DNA of 59,466 nucleotides from JAIXWP01 sp044371755 (lineage in GTDB: Bacteria > Bacteroidota > Bacteroidia > Flavobacteriales_D > Sanyastnellaceae), in contig JBILSZ010000005.1 of the NCBI GenBank assembly GCA_044371755.1, forward strand, positions 1-59,466, given 5' to 3'. The notes under the pieces are model-generated. The model was given only the letters and a program-made list of their open reading frames with translations, ran no database searches and had not been told where the DNA came from. Shown piece after piece: positions 43,790 to 52,613 of this stretch. Within the stretch, counting starts at the first letter, position 1. Every line of letters begins with the position of its first letter. Both the position numbers and the translations under genes were made by a program.

Positions 43790-46255
43790 TTATTCTTCGA
43801 TGTATCTCCTATTTACGCGCTGTGAGATGGAGGTCAGAATCTCGTATGGAATGGTGCCTGCGCTTTTTGCCATTTGGACAATGCTGTGTTGGTTTCCAAA
43901 TACAACTACCTCATCATGTTCTTTAGCTGTTGCATGCGATATGTCGATCATGGTCATATCCATGCATACATTTCCAACGATATTGCAAACAGCTCCATTT
44001 ACCCAAACATTTCCCCGCTCGTTGCTCAAGATGCGCCTTAATCCGTCGGCATATCCGATAGGAATGGTGGCAATGGTCATGTCTTGCGGCGCCACATAAG
44101 CACGGTTGTATCCGATGCTTTCACCTTTTATTATTTGTTTGATTTGGGAAATAGTTGTTTTGAGTGTTGCTGCGGTGCGCAATTGAGATTGTTCTTCATC
44201 CAATGTGCTTATTCCGTAGAGTCCAATGCCAAGACGCACCATGTCAAAGCGAGCTTCTGGATTTCGTTGTATTGCGCCCGTATTTGCGGCGTGAAGCATA
44301 GGGCTGTAGCCAAGGGCCTGAATCAGTTGCGACGACATTTTTTTGAAAAGGTCGATTTGCGTCTGCGTGAAAGCGTCATGCTCTGGCGCATCGGCTGCGG
44401 CGAGGTGAGTGAATATACTGGCCACATGAACATGCCTTATTTCTCTAAGTTTTTTACAAAGCAATTCGATATGCTCCAGCTCAAAGCCCAATCGGTGCAT
44501 TCCAGTATCGAGTTTGAGATGTACCGGAAAAGCTCCTTGATAATTCATTTGGCGGAGCGTTTCGCACACAGCTTCAAGGCTGTCAAATGAGAAGATTTCA
44601 GGCTCGAGTTTGTTTTGCACCATTGCATTCATACCAGCCAACTCGGAGTTGAGTACCATGATGGGTAGCGAGACACCTGCATCGCGCAGAGCAATGCCCT
44701 CATCGATATAGGCCACGGCAAGATAGTCGGCCTTATTGAACTCAAGAGTTTTGGCAATTTCGCTTGATCCCGTGCCATATCCTCCGGCTTTCACCATCAC
44801 CATAAGTTTTGTGGTCGGGCCTATTTTTCTTTTAAAAAAATGCATGTTGTGCGCGATGGCCGATAGGTCGACCTCAAGCACTGTTTCATGACTTTTTTCT
44901 TTAAAAATATTTACTATCTGCTCGAATCGAAATTCTCTTGCACCTTTTATTAGAATCATCACACCCGAATATTCATTCGGTTTTAAGGAATTCAGTAACG
45001 CGTTGACATCTGGGTAAAACTCTCCTTTTACTTGATAAGCAGATTGATTGCGTTGGAATGAACTTCCAACACCGAATATTCGTTCGGTGTTTTTATTAAC
45101 TAATAATTGATTTATTTTTTCATGAAGTTTTTCTTCGCTCCACCCGCTTTGTATGATATCTGAAAGAATGACGATGATTGGTTTGCCTTTGGAGTGGCGC
45201 TCCATATAATCGAGTGCTATTTCCAAGCTATGTATATCGGAACTGTATGCGTCATTAATAATGATATTATTGTTGATGCCATTAAGAAGCTCCATTCTAA
45301 GCTTTACCGGATGTAGCTTCTTGAATGCATGGGCAAGGCGTTGCGGATCAATTTGAAGGTGGATACATACAGTGAGGGCGGTGATGACATTTTCGAGAGA
45401 AGCTTCGTCACCGAAAGGAATTTCGATGCTTCCACTATAGGCTTTGGATTGGTATCGAAAGAATATGTTTTTTTCGAAAAAATTGATTTCTGAAATATTC
45501 ACATCGCCATCACCACTCGTAGACCATGTGAGGTGTTTACTATTAGGAGCAATAAAGTTGAGCGCATCGGCGATGATCGTTTGGTGACTCGGATAAATGA
45601 CAACTTCGCAATGTCTAAAGAGCTTTGCTTTTTCCTGTGCCAATTCATTTTTTGAAGAAAAATTTTCCAAATGAGCCTCACCAAGCGTGGTAAATACACC
45701 GATGGTAGGTTTGATCACATTGGCGAGCGCATCCATTTCACCAGGCTCGCTGATGCCTGCCTCAAATATACCGAGTGAATGTTCGGTTTCGATGTTCCAG
45801 ACACTCAGTGGAACACCTATTTGAGAATTGTAGCTTTTGGGGCTTCTAATGATTTGATAGAAAGGAGATAGAAGTTGATTGATCCATTCCTTAACGATTG
45901 TTTTGCCGTTGCTCCCCGTTATACCGATCACAGGTATTTCAAATTTAGCTCTGTGAGCTGCGGCAATTTTTTGCAGAGCAACGACCGAATTATTTACAAG
46001 AAAGAAATGTGCAAGCGGCATCGACTGGATGTCTTGCTGACTTTCACAAACAAAGCACCGCACACCTTTTTCATAACATTCCTTGATATAGCGATGTCCA
46101 TCGTGATTTTTTCCTTTTATAGCAAAGTATATTGAATCCTCTGGAAAATGAATATTGCGGCTATCGGTGGCTAGGGTATTAAAATGGAGCCTGCCCTGTT
46201 GCCCCTGAGCATTAGTGCCGAGAATAATTTCTATTTCTGAGACATTAAAACTCAT
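43790..46255 (-). CDS. Bifunctional MurF-Alr: UDP-MurNAc-tripeptide:D-Ala-D-Ala ligase fused to alanine racemase
   Basis: One 821-residue chain carries two consecutive steps for the D-Ala-D-Ala end of peptidoglycan. Residues 1 to about 455 are a Mur ligase with the ATP loop GITGSNGKT (111-119) and the C-terminal NDAYSSDIHSLEIAL stretch. Residues from about 459 are a fold-type III alanine racemase: LEVDLSAIAHNM, the PLP lysine K489 in VMVKAGGYG, LDTGMHRLGF, and IGYNRAYV with the catalytic Tyr. This fusion is common in Bacteroidota, so it is a true gene and not an assembly join. The ATG overlaps the tdk stop by four bases. Coupling the racemase to the ligase would supply D-Ala locally; ddl is not in the window. 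Confidence 0.95.
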   Translation of the reverse strand: MSFNVSEIEIILGTNAQGQQGRLHFNTLATDSRNIHFPEDSIYFAIKGKNHDGHRYIKECYEKGVRCFVCESQQDIQSMPLAHFFLVNNSVVALQKIAAAHRAKFEIPVIGITGSNGKTIVKEWINQLLSPFYQIIRSPKSYNSQIGVPLSVWNIETEHSLGIFEAGISEPGEMDALANVIKPTIGVFTTLGEAHLENFSSKNELAQEKAKLFRHCEVVIYPSHQTIIADALNFIAPNSKHLTWSTSGDGDVNISEINFFEKNIFFRYQSKAYSGSIEIPFGDEASLENVITALTVCIHLQIDPQRLAHAFKKLHPVKLRMELLNGINNNIIINDAYSSDIHSLEIALDYMERHSKGKPIIVILSDIIQSGWSEEKLHEKINQLLVNKNTERIFGVGSSFQRNQSAYQVKGEFYPDVNALLNSLKPNEYSGVMILIKGAREFRFEQIVNIFKEKSHETVLEVDLSAIAHNMHFFKRKIGPTTKLMVMVKAGGYGTGSSEIAKTLEFNKADYLAVAYIDEGIALRDAGVSLPIMVLNSELAGMNAMVQNKLEPEIFSFDSLEAVCETLRQMNYQGAFPVHLKLDTGMHRLGFELEHIELLCKKLREIRHVHVASIFTHLAAADAPEHDAFTQTQIDLFKKMSSQLIQALGYSPMLHAANTGAIQRNPEARFDMVRLGIGLYGISTLDEEQSQLRTAATLKTTISQIKQIIKGESIGYNRAYVAPQDMTIATIPIGYADGLRRILSNERGNVWVNGAVCNIVGNVCMDMTMIDISHATAKEHDEVVVFGNQHSIVQMAKSAGTIPYEILTSISQRVNRRYIEE

Positions 46256-46842
46256 TCGTGTTTTTTGTTTTTCATTGCCTCGTTGAATGCTTCGCGGGAG
46301 AGCGGGACATAACTTTCTTTTTCACCGAGCATCACCAAGCTGTCTCCTTCGCTGATGCGGTAGGAGTGGTGAGCGAGATTGCCAGTTTGCACGCAAATAG
46401 CGTGAACTTTGGTTACAAATTCTGCGATAGCAAGGAGGTGAGGCATAGGTCCAAATGGTCTGCCGAGATAGTCCATGTCAAGACCCGCAATGATGACTCG
46501 TATACCCATATTGGCGAGTTGATTGCATACTTCGGGCAATCCTTCGTCAAAAAACTGCGCCTCATCGATGCCTACTACTTCAACATCTGAGGCGAGAATC
46601 AGTAATTGGGAGCTATGTTCAATTGGGGTGGAACGAATAGTGGTTTGGTCGTGGCTCACTACGTTGTCTTCGCTATATCGTACATCAATTTTAGGTTTGA
46701 AAATTTCCACCTTCATTTTAGCGAATTCCGCCCGCTTCATTCTTCGAATGAGTTCTTCGGTTTTGCCAGAAAACATTGAGCCGCAGATCACTTCGATCCA
46801 GCCGTGTTTTCGACCTCTGTTGATGGTATTCTCCAGAAACAT
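46252..46842 (-). CDS. tdk: Thymidine kinase (type II)
   Basis: Thymidine kinase phosphorylates thymidine for salvage into dTMP. The P-loop GSMFSGKTEELIRR (from residue 21), VVGIDEAQFFDEG with the catalytic Glu, and IIAGLDMDYLGRPFGPM (lasso region) are clear. I take ATG 46842 (196 residues) rather than the TTG at 46851, which lies inside the promoter box. Of the four zinc-binding cysteines of E. coli-type enzymes, only the first of the CxxC pair is kept (AICVQTGN), and the C-terminal pair is missing (YVPLSREAF). I recall this being usual among Bacteroidota enzymes. The gene overlaps murF-alr by four bases and is divergent from yebC. Confidence 0.95.
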   Translation of the reverse strand: MFLENTINRGRKHGWIEVICGSMFSGKTEELIRRMKRAEFAKMKVEIFKPKIDVRYSEDNVVSHDQTTIRSTPIEHSSQLLILASDVEVVGIDEAQFFDEGLPEVCNQLANMGIRVIIAGLDMDYLGRPFGPMPHLLAIAEFVTKVHAICVQTGNLAHHSYRISEGDSLVMLGEKESYVPLSREAFNEAMKNKKHE

Positions 46843-46848
46843 ATAAGG

Positions 46849-46856
46849 CAAATGTA
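46849..46856 (-). promoter_or_regulatory. Bacteroidota -7 promoter box TACATTTG, nearly abutting tdk
   Basis: An exact minus-strand match with only six bases between the box and ATG 46842, as at the Kelch-like gene (34050-34057, same box sequence). This would give a leaderless or nearly leaderless tdk-murF-alr transcript. Confidence 0.55.
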
Positions 46857-46916
46857 TTACAGAGCGTGGTAAATTGGGTGGTCAAAATGGCTATTGTATG
46901 GAGAGAGGCGAAGTGT

Positions 46917-46924
46917 TAAGTTTG
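46917..46924 (+). promoter_or_regulatory. Bacteroidota promoter: TTG (46894-46896) and TAAGTTTG
   Basis: An exact TAnnTTTG lies 22 bases before the yebC ATG. A TTG 20 bases upstream matches the -33 element within the accepted 17-23 base spacing. It is one of the best promoters in the window. Confidence 0.65.
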
Positions 46925-46946
46925 CCGAACCTTAATATTTTCGATT

Positions 46947-47657
46947 ATGGGACGTATATTTGAGAAACGCAAGCACAAAATGTTTGCACGCTATGATAAA
47001 ATGGCAAAGGCCTTTACCCGCATAGGTAAAGAAATCGCAATGGCCGTGAAGGCGGGCGGACCGGAGCCAGATTATAATCCACGATTGCGTCAGGCAGTGG
47101 CCAACGCCAAAGGTGTGAATATGCCCAAGGATCGAGTAGAGGCTGCCATCAAACGCGCTGTGAGCAAGGACACCAGTAGTTATGAAGAAGTGGTTTATGA
47201 AGGCTACGGGCCTTATGGCGTTCCAATCTTGGTAGAAACTGCAACCGATAATCCTACGCGCACTGTTGCCAATGTGAGAATGTATTTCAACCGAGGCGGT
47301 GGACAATTGGGCAATAGCGGATCTCTTAGCTTTATTTTCGATAGAAAAGGTGTTTTCAGAATAGAAAAAACGAACTTGCCCAATTATGAAGAAATGGAGC
47401 TAGAGCTCATCGATCATGGATTGGAGAGCATTGAAGTGGATGAAAACGAAGTGGTGATTTACACCGCCTTTGCAGATTTTGGTAGTTTGCAAAAAGCCCT
47501 CGAAGAGCGAAATATTACTGTTACGAAAGCTGGTTTGGAACGTATTCCGAATTCATATGCTGAACTCACAGAGGCACAAATGGACGAGATACTCGAATTG
47601 GTGGAGCGCATCGAAGAAGACGATGATGTGCAGGCCGTATATCACAACCTTCGCTAA
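46947..47657 (+). CDS. YebC/PmpR family protein
   Basis: A 236-residue YebC/PmpR protein. The family N-terminus is present (KRKHKMFARYDKMAKAFTRI, with the variable first segment), followed by RIGKEIAMAVKAGGPEPDYN, NMPKDRVEAAIKRA, YEGYGPYGVPILVE and NRGGGQLGNSGSLSFIF. Members have been described as transcriptional regulators and, more recently, as factors that help ribosomes through stalling motifs; which applies here cannot be told. It heads a plus-strand operon with a lipoprotein and two DUF2490 genes, and the next start codon overlaps its stop by one base (TAATG). Confidence 0.94.
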   Translation: MGRIFEKRKHKMFARYDKMAKAFTRIGKEIAMAVKAGGPEPDYNPRLRQAVANAKGVNMPKDRVEAAIKRAVSKDTSSYEEVVYEGYGPYGVPILVETATDNPTRTVANVRMYFNRGGGQLGNSGSLSFIFDRKGVFRIEKTNLPNYEEMELELIDHGLESIEVDENEVVIYTAFADFGSLQKALEERNITVTKAGLERIPNSYAELTEAQMDEILELVERIEEDDDVQAVYHNLR

Positions 47658-48067
47658 TGAAAAACATACTTTTTGTAATTTTTACAATAAGTCTTCTTTC
47701 TTCATGCAAGAAAGAGGCTGGCGAGGGCGGATTGGCGTCTATCAAAGGAAAAGTGCAGACAGATTTGCGCTTAGTACCATCCAATCCTGTTACATTTCAG
47801 TATTCGCGCCCAGGCGTGGATGAAGAGGTGTATATCATTTATGGTGATAATACAGGCCCTGACGATAGGGTGTGGACCAATTATAAGGGGGAGTTTGAGT
47901 TTAGAAATTTGCGACCAGGAGATTATAAAATCTATGCTTATAGTCGTGACACCACAGGTAGTGCCCAAGTGAATATGCAACGCATGCCTGTAGTGAGAGA
48001 AGTGAAAATCGAAGATCGCAAAGGGGAAGTAGATGCTGGTACGATAACCATCTACGATGTACCGTAA
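47657..48067 (+). CDS. Small lipoprotein with a carboxypeptidase-regulatory-like beta-sandwich
   Basis: A 136-residue lipoprotein with the lipobox LLSSC after a short hydrophobic leader (MKNILFVIFTISLLSS). The rest looks like one seven-strand sandwich of the carboxypeptidase-regulatory or Cna-B type: SIKGKVQTDLRL, then VWTNYKGEFEFRNLRPGDYK and IYAYSRDTTG. Such domains often decorate lipoproteins and TonB receptors. Its start overlaps the yebC stop by one base and its end overlaps the first DUF2490 gene by 11 bases, so translation is probably coupled. Role unknown. Confidence 0.78.
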   Translation: MKNILFVIFTISLLSSCKKEAGEGGLASIKGKVQTDLRLVPSNPVTFQYSRPGVDEEVYIIYGDNTGPDDRVWTNYKGEFEFRNLRPGDYKIYAYSRDTTGSAQVNMQRMPVVREVKIEDRKGEVDAGTITIYDVP

Positions 48068-48761
48068 TTTTTTATTCTATATCGCTGTTTTTATTTCAAC
48101 GTCTGCGCTCGGTCAATACAGGGATGCAGGCCTTTGGAGTTCTGTTTCAGCGGAGTATAAGTTAAATAAGAAGACCGAATTATCTATCGCGCCGGAGTTT
48201 CGTCTGAATGAGAATTTAAGTCAAGTGAATAGCTGGTTTTCAGACTTTGGCGTGCAATATAAATTGCCAGGCAAGCTAAGCGTTCAAGCAGTATATCGCA
48301 TTGGTTATCGCAGTCCAATGTTGGAGCCTGAACTTCGCCAGCGTCTTCAATTTGGGCTTGGATATAAAGTCGAGCTAAATGATTGGTCGTTGAACGTGGC
48401 AAGCCGTTATCAGGCTGCTTTGCGTTTGATAGCCGATGATGGGGATCCAGATTTTATCTCTACATGGCGCAATAAGGTTTCGGTGAAATATGCAGGATTT
48501 AAGAAATGGGAATTGGGGTCTGCATTTGAGTTATTCAACTCACAATCGGAGGATCGCACTTTAGATTTAACGGATTGGCGCTGTACCATTTCAGCAGAGT
48601 ATAAAATCAATAAAAGAAATTTTATATCTGTTGGATATTTAATTCAGAAGAACCTCGTATCACGCGTTCCAGAATTGGACTATGTTGGATTGCTAAGCTA
48701 TAAGTTGATTTTAAAGAAAAAGAAAACAAAAGAAGAAGAAGTTGGTTCTGAAACACCATGA
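48057..48761 (+). CDS. DUF2490 family outer-membrane protein
   Basis: A 234-residue protein with a signal peptide (FYIAVFISTSALGQ) followed by DAGLWSSVSAEYKLNKKTEL and PEFRLNENLSQVNSWFSDFG, the DUF2490 pattern. The strands alternate in the way of a small outer-membrane barrel (VQAVYRIGYRSP, LQFGLGYKVELNDW). Function of the family is unknown. It is followed by a paralogue sharing about the same pattern, and the start of that paralogue overlaps this stop by four bases (ATGA). A charged tail (KKKKTKEEEVGSETP) replaces the usual terminal aromatic. Confidence 0.85.
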   Translation: MYRNFLFYIAVFISTSALGQYRDAGLWSSVSAEYKLNKKTELSIAPEFRLNENLSQVNSWFSDFGVQYKLPGKLSVQAVYRIGYRSPMLEPELRQRLQFGLGYKVELNDWSLNVASRYQAALRLIADDGDPDFISTWRNKVSVKYAGFKKWELGSAFELFNSQSEDRTLDLTDWRCTISAEYKINKRNFISVGYLIQKNLVSRVPELDYVGLLSYKLILKKKKTKEEEVGSETP

Positions 48762-49429
48762 GGCACTTCATCACTGCACTACTTTGTTTTTCAATTTTAT
48801 CTGTGTTCTCCCAAAACAAGGATTTTGGGATTTGGACATAAGGAAATTTCACCTACAAGCCATCGAAAAAATTAGATTTTTCTGTGTTGCCGGAGTTTCG
48901 GTGGGATCAGAATGTGACGCGCTTCCGCACGCGACTTATCGATTTTAGAGGTCGTTATGATATCACTGACGAGTGGACGGGTATTCTTGTCTATCGTTTT
49001 GCTGGCACTCAGCGCAATTCGGGCTGGCAGCCACGTCGCCGTTTTCAATTGGGAATCAGTTATAAGTTCAAATACGATGAATTCACATTCAGCATTACCT
49101 CGAGGGTTCAGCGAGGAAGAAGACTAGAAACTGCCACGCGGGATGCAGATTTGAATAACAGTTGGCGAAATAAATTGGAGGCGACTTACAAAGGATTAAA
49201 AAAATTAGGCTTGTCAATCTCGTATGAGTTTTTTCACTCATTAATGGAGGTCAATCGTCTAGATTGGACGGATTGGCGCTGGGTATTGGAAGGAGAGTAC
49301 AAATTGGGCGGAGGTCATTATGTCAGCATGGGATATCTCGTACAAAATGAGTTTAGAACGGGCCCTGATAATCGCGACAGAATTCTTTTATTTGGCTACA
49401 AGTATGTTTTGAAGAAAAAGAACAAGTGA
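48758..49429 (+). pseudogene. DUF2490 paralogue interrupted by an in-frame TAA at codon 28
   Basis: The gene starts at ATG 48758, overlapping the preceding DUF2490 stop by four bases. It opens with a signal peptide (MRHFITALLCFSILSVFSQ) and DFGIWT, then has TAA at 48839-48841 (codon 28), after which the same frame continues as GNFTYKPSKKLDFSVLPEFR and a full DUF2490 barrel to TAA 49427-49429. Aligned to the neighbour, the stop replaces the second Ser of GLWSSVSAEYKL. There is no frameshift. An internal TTG at 48884 could give a shorter protein, but without its signal peptide. It is either a recent nonsense mutation or a sequencing error, because the rest of the frame is well preserved. Confidence 0.82.
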
Positions 49430-49434
49430 TGTAG

Positions 49435-49442
49435 TACATTTG
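49435..49442 (+). promoter_or_regulatory. Bacteroidota promoter box TACATTTG before purH
   Basis: An exact TAnnTTTG lies 25 bases before the GTG of purH. A TTTG at 49408-49411, 23 bases upstream and inside the end of the DUF2490 pseudogene, could be the -33 element. Confidence 0.6.
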
Positions 49443-49467
49443 CGCGCAAATTCAAATTTCTAATCCC

Positions 49468-50994
49468 GTGAGTTTGCGAAAAATTTCCTCAGCCCTAATT
49501 TCTGTATTTCATAAAGAAGGTTTAGAGCCTATAGTGCGCGAGATGCATCGATTGGGCATCACCATTTACAGCACTGGAGGTACCCAAGATTTTATTGAAA
49601 AATTAGGTATTTCAGTAGTTCCAGTAGAGCAGCTGACGGGATATCCGAGCATCTTGGGAGGTCGTGTGAAGACATTGCATCCGAAAATTTTTGGAGGTAT
49701 TTTGCACAGAAGAGATGAAGCCGGAGATTTGGCAGCGATAGCCCAATATGAAATTCCTGCGATAGATTGTGTGATCGTGGACTTGTATCCATTTGAAAAT
49801 ACAGTAGCCTCAGGTGCTTCGCATGACGATATTATTGAGAAAATAGATATCGGCGGAATAGCTCTCATTCGCGGCACTGCCAAGAATTACAACGACGTCG
49901 TGATTGTGCCCTCTCAGCGTGAATACAGCTCTTTGCTTGAAGTGTTGAAGTCAAAAGACGGAGAGACGAGCTTAGAAGAAAGAAGAATGTTTGCTAAGGC
50001 TGCGTTCGAAGTTTCTTCTCATTATGATAGCGCTATTTACAAGTATTTTCTTGGTGAAAATCTTGGGGCACTGAAGGTGAGTGAATCGCGCATGGAGGTG
50101 CTGCGTTATGGAGAAAACCCGCATCAGCGAGGCGTATTCTATGGTGATATGGAGGCGTTGTTTACAAAACTCAACGGTAAGGAACTTTCATATAACAACC
50201 TTTTGGATGTAGATGCTGCAGTTTCTTTGATCGACGAGTTTCAAGGTGATGCACCGACGTTTGCAATTTTGAAACACAACAATGCATGCGGAATCGCTAC
50301 ACGATCAACTGTTTTGGAAGCTTACGAGGCTGCTTTGGCTTGTGATCCAGTGAGCGCTTTTGGTGGAGTACTTATTTCAAATGTTCCCATCGACCATCCT
50401 ACTGCAATTAAAATTCATGAATTGTTTTGTGAAGTAGTAATAGCGCCAGATTTTGATAAGGCAGGCTTAGAAGTTTTAAAAACGAAGGTGAACAGAATTA
50501 TTTTACACAGAAAAAATACTGCGCTTCCAAAGACACAAGTTCGCACTTTATTGAATGGACATCTTTTCCAGGACAAAGATTTGAGAACGGAAGGGATTTC
50601 AGATTTTTCTCTCTCAACAGAAAAGAAGGCGACAGATGCACAATTGAGCGATCTTGTTTTTGCTAATAAAATAGTTAAGCACACCAAGAGCAATACAATT
50701 GTTCTTGCTAAGAATGGACAGTTGTGTGCGAGTGGTACAGGTCAGACATCGCGTGTGGATGCATTGCGCCAAGCGATTGATAAGGCCAATTCTTTTGGCT
50801 TTAGTTTGGATGGTGCAGTGATGGCAAGTGATGCATTTTTCCCATTTCCAGATTGTGTGGAAATAGCTGGTAAAGCGGGAGTCAATGCAGTGGTGCAGCC
50901 TGGCGGTTCTATTAAGGATCAAGCATCGGTTGATTATTGCAATGCAAATGGAATCGCGATGTACATGACTGGCACGCGCCATTTCAAGCATTAA
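49468..50994 (+). CDS. purH: Bifunctional AICAR formyltransferase / IMP cyclohydrolase
   Basis: PurH catalyses the last two steps of IMP synthesis: formylation of AICAR and ring closure. The N-terminal MGS-like cyclohydrolase domain (1 to about 145) has YSTGGTQDF, GRVKTLHPKIFGGIL and DLYPFENTV. The formyltransferase domain has RYGENPHQ (213-220), the catalytic Lys-His pair at 269-270 in LKHNNACG and the C-terminal DAFFPFPD and GGSIKDQ motifs. The length of 508 residues is normal. It starts with GTG at 49468, supported by the promoter box. Its stop abuts the stop of the convergent phosphatase gene with no intervening base. Confidence 0.97.
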   Translation: MSLRKISSALISVFHKEGLEPIVREMHRLGITIYSTGGTQDFIEKLGISVVPVEQLTGYPSILGGRVKTLHPKIFGGILHRRDEAGDLAAIAQYEIPAIDCVIVDLYPFENTVASGASHDDIIEKIDIGGIALIRGTAKNYNDVVIVPSQREYSSLLEVLKSKDGETSLEERRMFAKAAFEVSSHYDSAIYKYFLGENLGALKVSESRMEVLRYGENPHQRGVFYGDMEALFTKLNGKELSYNNLLDVDAAVSLIDEFQGDAPTFAILKHNNACGIATRSTVLEAYEAALACDPVSAFGGVLISNVPIDHPTAIKIHELFCEVVIAPDFDKAGLEVLKTKVNRIILHRKNTALPKTQVRTLLNGHLFQDKDLRTEGISDFSLSTEKKATDAQLSDLVFANKIVKHTKSNTIVLAKNGQLCASGTGQTSRVDALRQAIDKANSFGFSLDGAVMASDAFFPFPDCVEIAGKAGVNAVVQPGGSIKDQASVDYCNANGIAMYMTGTRHFKH

Positions 50995-52257
50995 TTAGAT
51001 CTTAAAGCTCAGCCATAGCGCATCATCGGTTTGCTCTGTAGATCCTTTCCATTTTTGAAAAAAGGACTCTATTGTGCACTGATTAGTTTGTAAGATATCT
51101 CCGCGCTTAATTGCATCAAGAAGTCCTGAAAACTTAAGTCTTTTCGAAGTTTCAAAGTTGAATTGATCATAGATACCGTCGGTGAACAAGGCAATATGTT
51201 TATTCTTAATGTCAGCTTGCCCAAAGTTTATCTTTTCCTTACAAGTACCAAGATGCATAAAGCCACGAGATTTATGGATTATTTGCACGTCGTTATTTTC
51301 ATCAATGGAGATTAAATTGCCATTTAAACTTACCCAATCCATTTTTGCATGTTCAGGATCTATCAATATCAATGTTAAATCAACATTTACCTGGTTTGCT
51401 TGACTTCCAATATCACTATTTAGTCTTCCTTTTAGCTCTGTATTCGTCTGACAAAGCATTTTAAAGAGTCCGTTGGACTCACTTAATAATGGAATTTTGG
51501 AGGAAAGAATCTCGATGGTCATCACAGAAATCAGGGCTCCTGCCAAGCCATGACCTGTGCTATCTCCCAAAGCCACGAGAATTTTATTATCGACTTGTTT
51601 ATGGTAAACAAAGTCACCAGAGATGTTGTTGACGGGTTGGTTGAAAATGGTTGAGTAGGTAAAGTAGTTTTGAATTTCATGAGGTTTTGGGATGAAGAGC
51701 TCTTGAATATTTCGGGCGTGTTGAAGTCCTTCCTCAAGTTCAGCATTTTTTCTTTCGAGCTCTTGTGTTCGCTCGCGCACGGTGATTTCAAGAGATTCTT
51801 TGATTTTTTCAAGCTCTGAATTTCGTTCGATAATTTCAAGTTCATACAGGTACATTCGGATAGCTTCTTTTATGGTCAGCTCCAGGTCATGGAGTTGCCA
51901 CGGCTTTGTGATGTATCTAAAAAGTTGGATATTTTCGATCACACCGGTTACAGCACGTAGGTCGGCAGCACCAGTTAGTAATATTTTTTTTGATCGAGGA
52001 GTAATGTTATCTATCTCAAAAAGCACATCACTACCCATCATTGGATTCATATAGTAATCAACTACAGCGCATATGAGATGGTCGCCATTATTGATGATTT
52101 TTTTTACTTCTTGAAGAGCTTGTTCACCATTGTTAAAGGTTAGCACTTGAATATTACTATCAATAAATGAGTGTACATGATGCCTCAAGACTTTTATGGT
52201 GATTTCATCATCGTCAACAAGCAAAAGATAGTGTTTTATAGGGGGTCTTAGACTCAT
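50995..52257 (-). CDS. Response regulator with PP2C/SpoIIE-type phosphatase output
   Basis: A 420-residue cytoplasmic protein. The receiver (about 8-135) has the acidic pocket VDDDE, the phospho-acceptor D67 in VVDYYM and K118 in YITKPW. A coiled coil (about 140-182) links it to a SpoIIE-like PP2C phosphatase domain with metal ligands in GDF (214-216), GDSTGHG (231-237) and the C-terminal DD (411-412). It is the last gene of a probable four-gene operon and overlaps the Hpt gene by four bases. Phosphorylation by the Hpt protein should switch the phosphatase. Such phosphatases often act on anti-sigma antagonists (STAS proteins), but no candidate target is in the window. Confidence 0.93.
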   Translation of the reverse strand: MSLRPPIKHYLLLVDDDEITIKVLRHHVHSFIDSNIQVLTFNNGEQALQEVKKIINNGDHLICAVVDYYMNPMMGSDVLFEIDNITPRSKKILLTGAADLRAVTGVIENIQLFRYITKPWQLHDLELTIKEAIRMYLYELEIIERNSELEKIKESLEITVRERTQELERKNAELEEGLQHARNIQELFIPKPHEIQNYFTYSTIFNQPVNNISGDFVYHKQVDNKILVALGDSTGHGLAGALISVMTIEILSSKIPLLSESNGLFKMLCQTNTELKGRLNSDIGSQANQVNVDLTLILIDPEHAKMDWVSLNGNLISIDENNDVQIIHKSRGFMHLGTCKEKINFGQADIKNKHIALFTDGIYDQFNFETSKRLKFSGLLDAIKRGDILQTNQCTIESFFQKWKGSTEQTDDALWLSFKI

Positions 52258-52613
52258 GACATATTAGATTGTTTTTTTAATTCATCATTTATAAGCTTGA
52301 TGATATCTTCGGTTTTTTGAATTACTTCTAGCACCAGATGTTGGTTATCACTGGTTATGCCACTTATCTGAACATCCCTATATAGCTCATTAAAGGAACC
52401 GTCAGACAAACAAACGCCAACGTTTTCTAAGTTGGGTTTAAGCTGATGCAGCTCTTTTAATAGAGCAGAAGCTGATTGAATTTCAAGTGCGTTTTTAATT
52501 GCATTAATAGATTTTGGTAGAAATCGAATATAGGCTCCGAGCATGTCCTCTACCAGTTCGGGATCGTTGTCAACAAAAGAGCGTAGTGTGTTTAGGTTAA
52601 GTTGTGTCGTCAT
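52254..52613 (-). CDS. Hpt-domain phosphotransfer protein
   Basis: A 119-residue protein that is essentially one four-helix Hpt domain. The phospho-accepting histidine is H56 in ELHQLKPNLENVGV; the usual HxLKG has Pro in place of Gly, a variant I recall from Bacteroidota Hpt domains. The N-terminus DNDPELVEDMLGAYIRFLP is typical. It overlaps the hybrid kinase gene by four bases upstream and the receiver-phosphatase gene by four bases downstream, which places it between them in a phosphorelay: it should take phosphate from the kinase's receiver and pass it to D67 of the phosphatase regulator. Confidence 0.9.
   Translation of the reverse strand: MTTQLNLNTLRSFVDNDPELVEDMLGAYIRFLPKSINAIKNALEIQSASALLKELHQLKPNLENVGVCLSDGSFNELYRDVQISGITSDNQHLVLEVIQKTEDIIKLINDELKKQSNMS

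Noticed and set aside
43790..46255. MurF-Alr fusion as an assembly artefact
   Set aside because: Both domains are intact in one frame, and this fusion is well known in Bacteroidota.
48839..48841. Recoding or programmed readthrough of the TAA in the DUF2490 gene
   Set aside because: No recoding element is visible, TAA is the strongest stop, and all other genes use TAA as a normal terminator; mutation or base error is simpler.
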